From positions 1-53,528 of the forward strand of contig NYZE01000105.1 in NCBI GenBank assembly GCA_002685965.1: DNA of 53,528 nt. Direction: 5' to 3'. The stretch comes from Planctomycetota bacterium. GTDB taxonomy: Bacteria > Planctomycetota > UBA1135 > GCA-002748355. Made by a program: the position numbers and the translations under genes. The notes beneath the pieces are model-generated. The model searched no databases. It had not been told where the DNA came from and was given only the letters and a program-made list of their open reading frames with translations. Position 1 is the first letter of the stretch. Every line of letters starts with the position of its first letter. Shown piece after piece: positions 24,557 through 32,597 of this stretch.

Positions 24557-26479
24557 TCACTTCAACAGGCGCAAGAACGACAGCGCGTAGATCGAGTCCA
24601 GCGAGGGCGACGGCAGCACCAGCACTCGGTCGAAGCCCGAGGTGACGGTTGTCGGGACCTCGATCTGGTAGGCGCTCACGCCGCCCAGCGGCTTGTTCAC
24701 GGCCTGCTGCTTGGTGCGCCCCACTTCGGTGCTCCCGGAGAGGAAGACGAGCTCGTAAGCATGCTGCGCATTCAGGCCCACCTCGAGGCGGCGCGCACTC
24801 TGCACGCCATTGAAGCGCACCTCGAGACCGCCGTCGTAGATGACGTGGCACTTGGACCAAGGCGTGCTGTCGGGGATGCGGCGCGCCACCGCGTTCTGCA
24901 GCACGACCGGGCGTGGGGGCTTTCGGTAGTCGCTCTCGACGAAGGCGCGTAGGTCGTCACCACCCCCACCGACGAGCAACGAGAACGCGTCACTCAGCCG
25001 TTGCCAACTCCACAACGGACCACGCGTAACAAAGCGCAGGCGCTCGTAGTAGCGCGCAAGCCCGGCGTGGTGCAGGGCGACATCTCCGCGCTTCAACGTC
25101 TCGAGATAGCCCTCGGGGATGCGCCGCTCGAAGTGCCCGATGCGCCATTCGCCCGCCGTCTTGATCGGCAGCCGCGCGAGCAACGGGTCGATCAGCATCG
25201 GATCGACGAGATGCACCTCTGGCCCGCCAAAGAAGCCAGCGGTGCCGGCTAGGCCTCCTCGCACGGCGATGATCGGCAGCGTGTGTCCGTCGCCCGCGAG
25301 GGCCTCGCCAATGCCGCCCGCGACCAGCGGGGCTCGCTTCGGGCTGCGTAGACCGTACAACGGATAGTACATGGCGCGCTCGTTGCCGATGCCGTGCTCG
25401 TCCGGCGCAATCGCCACGTACTTGGGACCGGTCGTGAACGTCGGATTCGGTCCCATGAAGGCACCGAGACCGACGCCAACGGCACAGATCGCTGCCACGG
25501 CTGGCCGCTGTCCCCAGGGCACGCGAACGAGCAGGCAGACGGCGATCACAAGCGGCGAGGTGAAGAACCGCCCACCCATGAAGTCGCCACCGACCTTGAC
25601 GATGTAGGCGAGGTACAGCAGCACGCCGACGGCAGCCAACACCTCGCCACGCTGACGGCGCCAGAACGCGAGCAACACTCCACCCGCGATCAGCGGCAGC
25701 GTGATCGGATCGTTTTTCATCGACCACGCGAAGTAGTGCAGGCTCTGCGCCGCGAGATCACCAGCGGGCACGCCGTGACAGAAGGCCTTGGCATAAGCCG
25801 GCATCGGGAAGGGTGTGCCGAAGTAGAAGAAGGCGAAGGCGAGCCATGCCACGAACGGTGCCATGCCGAAGGTGAAGCTCCTCGCGCGCCGCCCGAGCGG
25901 CCCTGCTGGCAAGAGAAGCAGCGCTGGCACAAACAACAGGATCGCGTCGATGCGGCTCAGCGCGGCGATGCCGGCGATCAACGCAACTCGGCGATAGGAC
26001 TGGTCGTCGTTCCTCGTGCACGCGAGGAAGAAGAGCACCAACAGCAAGTGCGTCAGCGAATCCTCGAGCCCTCCGGTCGAGAAGTCGACGAAGGCGCCCG
26101 AGAACAGCAGCGCAACGGCCCCGACGACCGCCGCGGTCCGGTCCACGGCGACGCGAAACACGATCAGCAACAGCACAACGATCGACAGGCCGCCGGCCAC
26201 CGCGAGCACGGTGTAGTAGAACTCGCCGGTCACGGCGACGAAGCCCGATACGACGAACATCCACAGCGGATGTGTCGAGATCTGCACGCGGTCGGCGACG
26301 TTCCAGCGCAGGCCGTGCCCGCCGAGGAAGTTGTCGACAGTGCGCAGCGTGATCAGGGCGTCATCACACAGCCAAGCCGTGCGGTAGAGCACGACGACAA
26401 AGGCGGCCAGCGCCGCAACGACGAGCCAGAACGACGGCGAGCGCCATCCCGGTCGTTGGTTCAGCACTGCGGCGGCCAC
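24557..26479 (-). CDS. GT-C-type membrane glycosyltransferase-like protein
   Basis: The 640-aa protein starts at GTG 26479 and has about ten TM helices in its first 400 residues, followed by a soluble C-terminal region (about 410-640). The first loop carries an acidic pair, WLCDDALITLRTVDNFLGG (about residues 35-53), followed by HGLRWN and STHPLWMFVVSG. This is the layout of GT-C enzymes (ArnT/PMT, mycobacterial arabinosyl/mannosyl relatives) that use polyprenyl-phosphate sugars. The C-terminal part has the beta pattern of a carbohydrate-binding module (weak inference). It overlaps the end of the HspQ-like gene. The acceptor is unknown. Confidence 0.8.
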   Translation of the reverse strand: MAAAVLNQRPGWRSPSFWLVVAALAAFVVVLYRTAWLCDDALITLRTVDNFLGGHGLRWNVADRVQISTHPLWMFVVSGFVAVTGEFYYTVLAVAGGLSIVVLLLIVFRVAVDRTAAVVGAVALLFSGAFVDFSTGGLEDSLTHLLLVLFFLACTRNDDQSYRRVALIAGIAALSRIDAILLFVPALLLLPAGPLGRRARSFTFGMAPFVAWLAFAFFYFGTPFPMPAYAKAFCHGVPAGDLAAQSLHYFAWSMKNDPITLPLIAGGVLLAFWRRQRGEVLAAVGVLLYLAYIVKVGGDFMGGRFFTSPLVIAVCLLVRVPWGQRPAVAAICAVGVGLGAFMGPNPTFTTGPKYVAIAPDEHGIGNERAMYYPLYGLRSPKRAPLVAGGIGEALAGDGHTLPIIAVRGGLAGTAGFFGGPEVHLVDPMLIDPLLARLPIKTAGEWRIGHFERRIPEGYLETLKRGDVALHHAGLARYYERLRFVTRGPLWSWQRLSDAFSLLVGGGGDDLRAFVESDYRKPPRPVVLQNAVARRIPDSTPWSKCHVIYDGGLEVRFNGVQSARRLEVGLNAQHAYELVFLSGSTEVGRTKQQAVNKPLGGVSAYQIEVPTTVTSGFDRVLVLPSPSLDSIYALSFLRLLK

Positions 26480-26766
26480 GGCGTCGTGTTGCGGACGTGC
26501 CTGCTGCCGTCAGCGCATTCGAAGAAATGAGCCACCAAGACGTAGCGGAGTTTCTCTTCGGACTCGTCGGGCAGCAAGCTCGTCTGCGCGGCGTAGGTCA
26601 CAGCGTCCGAATCGTGGACCAACACGCGATACCACGGCTGATCACGATCGGGCTGGGTCCGGTTGTTTCGATACCACCCATCATCCACCGCGCAACGTCT
26701 ACAGCTATCTACCTGTGGTGCCACCAGGGTCAGCGACAGCGCCCCGACACCGTCCCTTGCTCGCAT
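26461..26766 (-). CDS. hspQ: HspQ/YccV-like domain protein, N-terminus possibly damaged
   Basis: The C-terminal two thirds are clearly HspQ/YccV-like: DDGWYRNNRTQPDRDQPWYR (residues about 28-47), VTYAAQTSLLPDESEE, then an FF-ECADGSRHVRN end. HspQ is a small SH3-like protein known as a hemimethylated-DNA binder and Lon modulator. The expected N-terminal G-x-RGVV-x-VDP strand is missing in this frame, but a similar string, KGRCRGAVADP, occurs in another frame at about 26716-26750. That hints at a frameshift, or at a sequencing error. Start choice (ATG 26766 or GTG 26778) is therefore uncertain. It lies between tRNA-Thr and the GT-C gene. Confidence 0.6.
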   Translation of the reverse strand: MRARDGVGALSLTLVAPQVDSCRRCAVDDGWYRNNRTQPDRDQPWYRVLVHDSDAVTYAAQTSLLPDESEEKLRYVLVAHFFECADGSRHVRNTTPWPPQC

Positions 26767-26804
26767 AACGAAGGTCACCGTCGAGCGCCCGGCCCAGTTC
26801 GAAA

Positions 26805-26879
<75 letters not shown>

Positions 26880-26961
26880 ACACGCTCTGCTTTCGCAGCG
26901 GCGGCGGACGATAACAGCCGGTCCCAAGCGCGGCAAGGCGGAGCGGGCGGCGGCGAGAGCG

Positions 26962-28173
26962 TCAGGGCAGGAGGCGCTGCAGCATCATCAGCAGGAGGTC
27001 GGAGGCAGCACGGTTACGGATGATGTCGCGGCCGACAGGGCCATAGCGTCGTTCGCGGGTCTCGGTCGTCCCGTCGAGGGTCGTGGCGAGCCAGACCAGG
27101 CCGACCGGTTTCGCGTCAGAGCCGCCGGAGGGGCCAGCGATGCCCGTGGCACTTGCGGCGAGACCCGCGTCGGACGTTCTGGCGAGGCCCTCGGCCATCT
27201 CGCGAGCACACTGCTCGGACACGGCACCATGTTCGCTGAGCGTCTGTTCGCTGACGCCGAGCCGGCTCGTCTTGCTCGCGTTGGAATAGGTCACGACGCC
27301 TTCAAGCAGGACGCTCGAGATGCCCGCGACTCTGCCGAGCCTGGCGGTGGCAAGGCCGGCCGTGAGCGACTCGGCAACGGCAAGCGTGGTCGCTGAAGCG
27401 ATGGCGCGCTCGGCGACGAGATCCTCGAGTTCGCGGTAGCCGGTGCCGACGAACCAACGCTTGCCCGCGCTGCGGATCTCGCTGATCACGTCGTCGAGCG
27501 CCCGCTTGGTATCGGCACGGGCAGTGACGCGCAGCAACCCCCAAGAAGACGTGATGCCGACGCGCACCGCGCCGCCCTCGGACAGGTAGCGTTGCAACAT
27601 GCCGCCGAGCAGGCTCTCGGAGACGCCCCCAAAGCACAAGGTCTCCGTGTGCGACGTACTGCCTACGTCGAGCTGGGGAGCGACCTCGTCATCGAACATG
27701 CGACGCGCTTCCGAAGGCACGCCGGGCATGACGAACACGCGCACGTCGTCGATGTCGACGCAGAAGCCCGGCGCCGTGCCGGTGTGGTTCACCAAGACCG
27801 TCGCGCCTTCGGGGCAGAGCGCCTGCTGGCGGTTCGATTCTGGCACCTCGAGACCGCGCGAATCGAAGATCGCGCGAATCGCCGCCCAGCTCGCCGCGTC
27901 CTCCACGAGCACACGACCCGTCAGCACCGCCAGCGCTTCGCGTGTGCGGTCATCCGCGGTCGGGCCAATGCCCCCGGTAACCAAGACGACATCCGCAAGC
28001 TCGACCGCGTCGCGGATGCCGCGTACGACCGCATCGAGCGAATCACCGATGACCTGCGCGAGCACGACCTCGACGCCGAGTTGCGACAGCTTGCCGGCCA
28101 ACATCGACGAGTTGGTGTCGGTGACGCGACCGTCCAACAGCTCGTCGCCGACCGCTACGACGGCCGCTCTCAC
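26962..28173 (-). CDS. cinA: CinA-family protein (nicotinamide-nucleotide amidohydrolase)
   Basis: CinA-family proteins recycle pyridine nucleotides: the C-terminal domain deamidates NMN to NaMN, and the N-terminal COG1058 domain acts on ADP-ribose. The 403-aa length is normal. The N-terminal MoeA-like domain begins VVAVGDELLDGRVTDTNS (residues about 4-21), with VLVTGGIGPTADDRTREA (about 63-80). The C-terminal deamidase domain contains AESLTAGLATARL (about 267) and ATGIAGPSGGSDAKPVGLVW (about 347-366). Its ATG overlaps the tatC stop as ATGA. Confidence 0.95.
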   Translation of the reverse strand: MRAAVVAVGDELLDGRVTDTNSSMLAGKLSQLGVEVVLAQVIGDSLDAVVRGIRDAVELADVVLVTGGIGPTADDRTREALAVLTGRVLVEDAASWAAIRAIFDSRGLEVPESNRQQALCPEGATVLVNHTGTAPGFCVDIDDVRVFVMPGVPSEARRMFDDEVAPQLDVGSTSHTETLCFGGVSESLLGGMLQRYLSEGGAVRVGITSSWGLLRVTARADTKRALDDVISEIRSAGKRWFVGTGYRELEDLVAERAIASATTLAVAESLTAGLATARLGRVAGISSVLLEGVVTYSNASKTSRLGVSEQTLSEHGAVSEQCAREMAEGLARTSDAGLAASATGIAGPSGGSDAKPVGLVWLATTLDGTTETRERRYGPVGRDIIRNRAASDLLLMMLQRLLP

Positions 28174-29135
28174 GAAGCGTCTTGCTCGGTCTCAGCCCCG
28201 GCCTCGGCCTTGAGCTTGTTCCGATACACGAGCTTCGCGAGGACGATACCGATCAAGTAGAGGCCGACCATCGGCACAGCCATCATGATCTGAGTGATCG
28301 GGTCGGGCGGCGTGAACAGCGCCCCGATGATGAAGATCGCCAGGATGAACTGGCGCCAGTACTTCGTGAAGGTCTGCGGCGTCGTGATACCGACCTTGGT
28401 CAGAGCGACCATGATGACGGGCAACTGGAAGACGCAGCCGAGGGCGATCGTCAGCAGGAACAGGAAGCGGAAGTACTCCCGCACGCCGAGGAGAAAGTCG
28501 GCATCGGCAAGCCCATAGAGGAAGAATAGCGCGTTGGGCACCATGACGATGTAGCCGAAGGTCATGCCCGCGCCGAACAGCAGGATCGAGGTCGGCAGAA
28601 ACATCATCACGGTGCGACGCTCGTTCTTGTAGAGACCCGCGCCGATGAACCGCCACATCTGGTGCAGCAAGAGCGGTGACGACACGGCGATGCCACACAG
28701 TATCGCAGCGATCATGAAAGTGACGATGTCCTGCAGCGGCGTGAACGTCACCAGCCGACGCGGCAGCCGGAAGCCCTGCCCCCTGGCAATCAGTTCGAGG
28801 TCGACGCCGGGGATCTTCTCTTGGGTGGCGATCTTGTCCCAGTTGTCGAGCAGGAACTGGCGCTCGGCGAGCAAGTGCGCGGGAACCTTCGCCAACTCCG
28901 CTGGCGTGGTCTTTAGCTGCTCGGCGCGCCACAGCTCAGCCTGCTCCTGCCACATTCGGTCGTACGGGCCGAACACAAAGGACATCACCGTCTTCTTCTG
29001 CAGCAAGAAGAACAGCATCACGACCACGACGGCGATGACCGACACCAGCATGCGACGACGAAGTTCGTCGAGGTGCTCGCCGAATGTCATCGTGCCGAGG
29101 TCTTCGGCCTGCGGGCTCTGGTCGCCATCCGTCAT
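28170..29135 (-). CDS. tatC: Twin-arginine translocase subunit TatC, with enlarged first periplasmic loop
   Basis: TatC recognises twin-arginine signal peptides of folded cargo. The ATG at 29135 gives 321 aa, longer than the usual approximately 250. The cytosolic entry motif FGEHLDELRRRM (residues about 18-29) and six TM helices are present. The extra length lies in the first periplasmic loop (about 48-135, helical, charged), normally about half as long. Later landmarks include TPLQDIVTFM and FTPPDPITQIM (near the last helices). It is coupled to cinA downstream. No tatA is in the window. Confidence 0.95.
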   Translation of the reverse strand: MTDGDQSPQAEDLGTMTFGEHLDELRRRMLVSVIAVVVVMLFFLLQKKTVMSFVFGPYDRMWQEQAELWRAEQLKTTPAELAKVPAHLLAERQFLLDNWDKIATQEKIPGVDLELIARGQGFRLPRRLVTFTPLQDIVTFMIAAILCGIAVSSPLLLHQMWRFIGAGLYKNERRTVMMFLPTSILLFGAGMTFGYIVMVPNALFFLYGLADADFLLGVREYFRFLFLLTIALGCVFQLPVIMVALTKVGITTPQTFTKYWRQFILAIFIIGALFTPPDPITQIMMAVPMVGLYLIGIVLAKLVYRNKLKAEAGAETEQDAS

Positions 29136-29161
29136 CGGGCCGGGAATCCTAGCCGTGAATT

Positions 29162-29194
29162 GAAACGGGCGGCACACTCGGTGCCGCCCGTTTC
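29162..29194 (-). terminator. Strong intrinsic terminator
   Basis: A perfect 14-bp stem (arms 29162-29175 and 29181-29194) closes a 5-nt loop; the arms include ACGGGCGGCAC and its complement. It lies 46-78 nt after the coiled-coil/BRCT gene stop on the minus strand and before the tatC start. The stem base is AAAC/GTTT, providing a short T run in either direction. Confidence 0.85.
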
Positions 29195-29239
29195 ATCATT
29201 GAGACGTTGAGAGTACTCAGGCCTTACAGGCCAGGGTCA

Positions 29240-30499
29240 CTACAGCTTCAGGTAGTCGCGGATCTTGTAGAGAGGCGCGATCTCGATGTCCCAGCCCGCG
29301 GCCTGCTTGTAGGCATCGGTCTCGGCGAGCGGAGTGACCTCTTCGCCGACGTTCTCGCGGCCGACGACGACCAGGTCGACACTCGGGCTCATCTTGGCCA
29401 ACACGGTGTGGCCCATCTTCTCGAGGATCTTCTTGATCTCGGGCTTCGACAGCGGCGTCGAGAAGCGGCCGAGCAGATAGACGTTGCGGCTCAGACCCGG
29501 CGTGAACAGCTCGTTCGTGACGATGTCGTTGCGAACAATCGGGTTCTTGTCGTTGAGCAGGCTCGTGACCTTGACCTTGGCCTGGTCATGCTTCACCTCG
29601 ATGACCACGCCATGACCCTTGGCCTTGAACGTGCCACCCTTGACGGGCTCGAGGAAACGGAAGGTCATGCCGCCCTTGACGCCGTCCTTGGCGCCAATAC
29701 CGATCCAGGCGAAGCCCGTGGTCGGCGAAGAGCCGGTCACAACGCCATCCGCCTCGTCCGGCGAGTTGATCAGCTTGACCAGGTCGGCACGACGCTGCGC
29801 GGCAGCGTGCAGGTTGCGCAGCTCGACCGCCTTGGCGGCCAGCTTGGCCTGGGAGTCCTTGATGGCGGTCTCGCGCGCCGCGTTGGCCGTCGTGACCTTG
29901 TCACGCAAGTCCTGGGTCTCCCTGCTCTGCGTGGCGATCGTGCTGTCGATCCGCCGTTGCTCGGCCTGGACGTTGCCTTCGAGCTCGCCGATCTTGGCGT
30001 TCAAGGTGTTCTGCGTGTCGGTGACTGACCGCTGCGCCGCGTCACGCTGTCCGCGGACATCCGCAACCGACTTGGCCAGCGTCCCGACCGAGTCGTTCTT
30101 GGCAGTGAGCGTCTGACGGGCTGCACCAAGCACGTCGTCGAGCTTGTTCAGCGACCCGGGGATCGCCATCGCCAGCTTGAACTCAGCGAACACATCCCGG
30201 AGCTTCTTGACCGTCGTCCACTGGTTCGGCGGCGTGTAGTTGGCGATCGCCACCATCGGCGCGCTGTAGGCCCCTGGGTTGCCAAGAGTCTCCGTCAAGG
30301 AATCGAGCTGATTCTCACGCTCGACGCGGACTTTGTTGGCATGGCCTTCTTTGACCTTTGCTGCCAGCATCGCGACCTTGTTCTCGTCTGCTTCGGTGTG
30401 CTTGACGTAGGCGTATCCGACGGCGCCAAAGAACAAGACGATCGGGACGAGACACCAAAAAATGTTCACGTGCGCGATGCCGCGCTGGCGAGGATCCAT
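29240..30499 (-). CDS. Membrane-anchored coiled-coil protein with BRCT-like C-terminus
   Basis: ATG 30499 (after GGAG) is preferred over the upstream TTG; the product is 419 aa. One TM helix (IFWCLVPIVLFFGAVGYAYV, about residues 13-32) is followed by a long charged coiled coil (about 35-245), then a beta segment GFAWIGIGAKDGVKGGMTFR (about 255) ending VTNELFTPG. The last 85 residues (GRFSTPLSKPEIKKILEKMG, then VDLVVVGRE, then a terminal AAGWDIEIAPLYKIRDYL) match the fold pattern of BRCT domains as in NAD-dependent DNA ligase. The topology puts the coil and BRCT outside the cytosol unless orientation is reversed. Function unknown; division or envelope spacing is conceivable. Confidence 0.75.
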   Translation of the reverse strand: MDPRQRGIAHVNIFWCLVPIVLFFGAVGYAYVKHTEADENKVAMLAAKVKEGHANKVRVERENQLDSLTETLGNPGAYSAPMVAIANYTPPNQWTTVKKLRDVFAEFKLAMAIPGSLNKLDDVLGAARQTLTAKNDSVGTLAKSVADVRGQRDAAQRSVTDTQNTLNAKIGELEGNVQAEQRRIDSTIATQSRETQDLRDKVTTANAARETAIKDSQAKLAAKAVELRNLHAAAQRRADLVKLINSPDEADGVVTGSSPTTGFAWIGIGAKDGVKGGMTFRFLEPVKGGTFKAKGHGVVIEVKHDQAKVKVTSLLNDKNPIVRNDIVTNELFTPGLSRNVYLLGRFSTPLSKPEIKKILEKMGHTVLAKMSPSVDLVVVGRENVGEEVTPLAETDAYKQAAGWDIEIAPLYKIRDYLKL

Positions 30500-30734
30500 A
30501 ATCTGTGCGTGCTCCAAGGGAACTCTAGGCTTCGACAGTGGGCTGGGACGGTGAACGGCGTTGCCGCACTCCGAGAGGGGGGGCAGTCGATCCTCTAGGA
30601 GTTTATCCCAACAGGAATGCGGAAGTTGGCGTCAAATGCGGAGAAAACCAGCTTCGGACAGGACTTAGGGCGAGACTCAGGGCCAACGGAGATTCTAATT
30701 CGGTCGTGTTGAACTGGTCAAGGGCCCACGTGCG

Positions 30735-31364
30735 ATGACGCCCACCACACCTGAAACGCCCACGAGGCCGGTCGTCGTCGGCCTCCTCGGCGGTGTCGCT
30801 GCGGGCAAGTCCGCTGTCTCGGCAATTCTGGCGCGGCACGGACTCGTCGTGCTCGACGCTGACAGGATCGCACGGGAGGTGCTCGAAAGCCCTGAGGCCC
30901 GGCCCGGCCTGCTGCGGCTCTTCGGGCCAGATGCCATCGACCCCGCCGGCCAGCCGGACCGCGCCGTGATCGCCGACCGCACTTTTCGGGATCAGGGCCT
31001 CCGCGCGGGGCTCGAGCGCCTTGTGCACCCAGCCGTGCATACCCGCCTCGAGGCCGAGCTGGAGGCGGCGCTCGCCGCAGGCCACTCCGTGGTCCTAGAT
31101 GTGCCGCTGCTGCTCGAGCGGGGCTGGACCGAGCGGTGTGACCACGTGGTCTTCATCGACGTGCCATTGCAAGCCCGGCGCCAGCGTGCGACCGCACGCG
31201 GCATGACCGAGGACGATTGGGCGCGTCGCGAGGCAGCGCAGGCGCCACTCGCGGACAAGCGCGCCGCCGCGGACACCATTGTCGACAACTCGGGCTCTCT
31301 CAAAGCACTCGAGCAGCAGATCGATCAACTGGTGACCAGCGGGAGCCTCGGACCGCGGCATTGA
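30735..31364 (+). CDS. coaE: Dephospho-CoA kinase
   Basis: This enzyme makes coenzyme A by phosphorylating the 3'-hydroxyl of dephospho-CoA, the last step of CoA synthesis. The 209-aa protein has the P-loop LLGGVAAGKSAVS (about residues 16-28), the DADRIAREVL motif (about 42-51), the HPAVHTRLE lid (about 100) and LDVPLLLERGW (about 124-134). The ATG at 30735 fits the conserved N-terminus. An intrinsic terminator follows 33 nt after the stop and separates it from the Rho-like gene. Confidence 0.96.
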   Translation: MTPTTPETPTRPVVVGLLGGVAAGKSAVSAILARHGLVVLDADRIAREVLESPEARPGLLRLFGPDAIDPAGQPDRAVIADRTFRDQGLRAGLERLVHPAVHTRLEAELEAALAAGHSVVLDVPLLLERGWTERCDHVVFIDVPLQARRQRATARGMTEDDWARREAAQAPLADKRAAADTIVDNSGSLKALEQQIDQLVTSGSLGPRH

Positions 31365-31396
31365 GTCCACGGTTCTCGTCAGCGACAATCAAGACC

Positions 31397-31424
31397 ACGA
31401 CGAAGCCCCACTTGGTCGTTTTTT
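31397..31424 (+). terminator. Intrinsic terminator/possible attenuator between coaE and the Rho-like gene
   Basis: ACGAC (31397-31401) pairs with GTCGT (31415-31419), then a G/G mismatch, then AAG/CTT closing a CCCCA loop. The 3' arm runs into six Ts (31419-31424). It ends about 55 nt before the Rho-like ATG. It may simply end coaE transcription, or act as a leader attenuator if transcription reads through. Confidence 0.7.
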
Positions 31425-31479
31425 CCTCATACGGCGTGGCTAGCCGATTCGTACCCGGCCCAGCGCGCACAGCTTGATC

Positions 31480-32541
31480 ATGACCACTCGGCACAACGAC
31501 GACGACTCGCACGGGTCGTCCAACGGGCACTCGGTATGCCTTGCTGACCTCCAGCAGCAAGGCGTGCACGAGCTGGAACTACTCTGCGAGAAGCGGGACA
31601 TCGAGCGGTCGCACTCGTCCGGCAGGCAAGACCTCGTGCTCGCCCTGCTCAACGACTATGCGCGCGACGACCACCGCATCGAAGGCGGTGGCATACTGGA
31701 AGTCCTGCCGGACGGTTTTGGCTTCCTGCGCAGCGCAACGTACTCCTACACACCGGGCCCCGATGACGTGTACGTGTCACCGGCCCAGATCCGCCGCTTC
31801 CAGCTGCGGACCGGACACTGCCTCGAGGGCGAACTGCGACCGCCAAAGGGCACCGAGAAGTACTTTGCGATGATGCGGGTCACGTCGGTCGACGAGACCA
31901 GCCCCGACGAACGTCCAGCCGTGCTGCCTTTCGAGATCCTGGAAGCGGAGCTACCGAGTGAACCGCTCGCCAGCGCCGTCACCGAACTGGCCGGCCTACA
32001 GAAGGGTCACCGCTGCTTGCTGATCGTGGATCCGCTCTCCCGGACCACGCCGTTCTTGGTCGAGGCAGCGCGCGGCATTCGTGCAGCACATCCGGACACT
32101 CACATTCTCGCGATGCAGATCGACCAGCCACCGGAAGAAGTCACCTGGCTACGTCGAGAGATCGGTGATGACTGCAACGTCGTCTCTTCTACCTTCGCCG
32201 AGACGTCGGCGCGGCTCGTTCATACCGCCGAGATCGCACACGAGCGGTGCTGCCGGCTCGTCGAGGAGGGACATGATGTCGTGATCCTGCTCGATTCGCT
32301 GACGGGGTTGGCGCGTGCACATGACATCGAAAGTGCCCCGAGCGGCAGGCTCGCACCGGGCGGGCTCGATGCACTCGGCGTCGTCAAGACCAAGCGCTTT
32401 CTCGCCACCGCGCGCGATGTGGCGGATGGCGGCTCGCTGACGATCGTTGCGCTCACCCACGACGGCAAGGGCAGCCGCATCGACACTGCGGTGCTCGAGT
32501 CCGTCGTCAAGCACGCGAGCCAGGTCATCGAGCTGACCTAG
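31480..32541 (+). CDS. rho: Rho-like protein with intact RNA-binding half and inactivated ATPase
   Basis: Active Rho is a hexameric RNA helicase ending transcripts. ATG 31480 gives 353 aa, shorter than usual (over 400). The N-terminal Rho_N helices (about residues 20-60) and the RNA-binding OB fold (VLPDGFGFLRSATYSYTPGP, about 75-94; DDVYVSPAQIRRFQLRTG, about 95-112) are well kept. The ATPase core is recognisable (NVVSSTFAETSARLV; DVVILLDSLTGLARAHD, with the Walker B Asp) but broken. The P-loop reads VDPLSRTT with no Gly-Lys-Thr (about 183-190), the catalytic Glu of DERPEEV is Gln216 (DQPPEEV), and the chain ends before the arginine finger. Probably an RNA-binding regulator or Rho partner (inference). 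Confidence 0.88.
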   Translation: MTTRHNDDDSHGSSNGHSVCLADLQQQGVHELELLCEKRDIERSHSSGRQDLVLALLNDYARDDHRIEGGGILEVLPDGFGFLRSATYSYTPGPDDVYVSPAQIRRFQLRTGHCLEGELRPPKGTEKYFAMMRVTSVDETSPDERPAVLPFEILEAELPSEPLASAVTELAGLQKGHRCLLIVDPLSRTTPFLVEAARGIRAAHPDTHILAMQIDQPPEEVTWLRREIGDDCNVVSSTFAETSARLVHTAEIAHERCCRLVEEGHDVVILLDSLTGLARAHDIESAPSGRLAPGGLDALGVVKTKRFLATARDVADGGSLTIVALTHDGKGSRIDTAVLESVVKHASQVIELT

Positions 32542-32560
32542 CCCCGGGACGCCCAAGGCA

Positions 32561-32593
32561 CGATTGGAGGCCGCACGGGGCCGCCTCCAATCG
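32561..32593. terminator. Bidirectional hairpin between convergent genes
   Basis: The arms CGATTGGAGGC (32561-32571) and GCCTCCAATCG (32583-32593) are perfectly complementary around an 11-nt loop. It sits between the stops of the Rho-like gene (plus) and the PDZ-thioredoxin gene (minus). It lacks a long T tract, so efficiency is uncertain. Confidence 0.6.
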
Positions 32594-32597
32594 CTGG

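Noticed and set aside
25394..26530. 378-codon plus-strand ORF opposite the GT-C membrane gene
   Set aside because: Composition is Gln/Glu/His/Arg-rich, as expected of the complement of hydrophobic codons; no domain seen.
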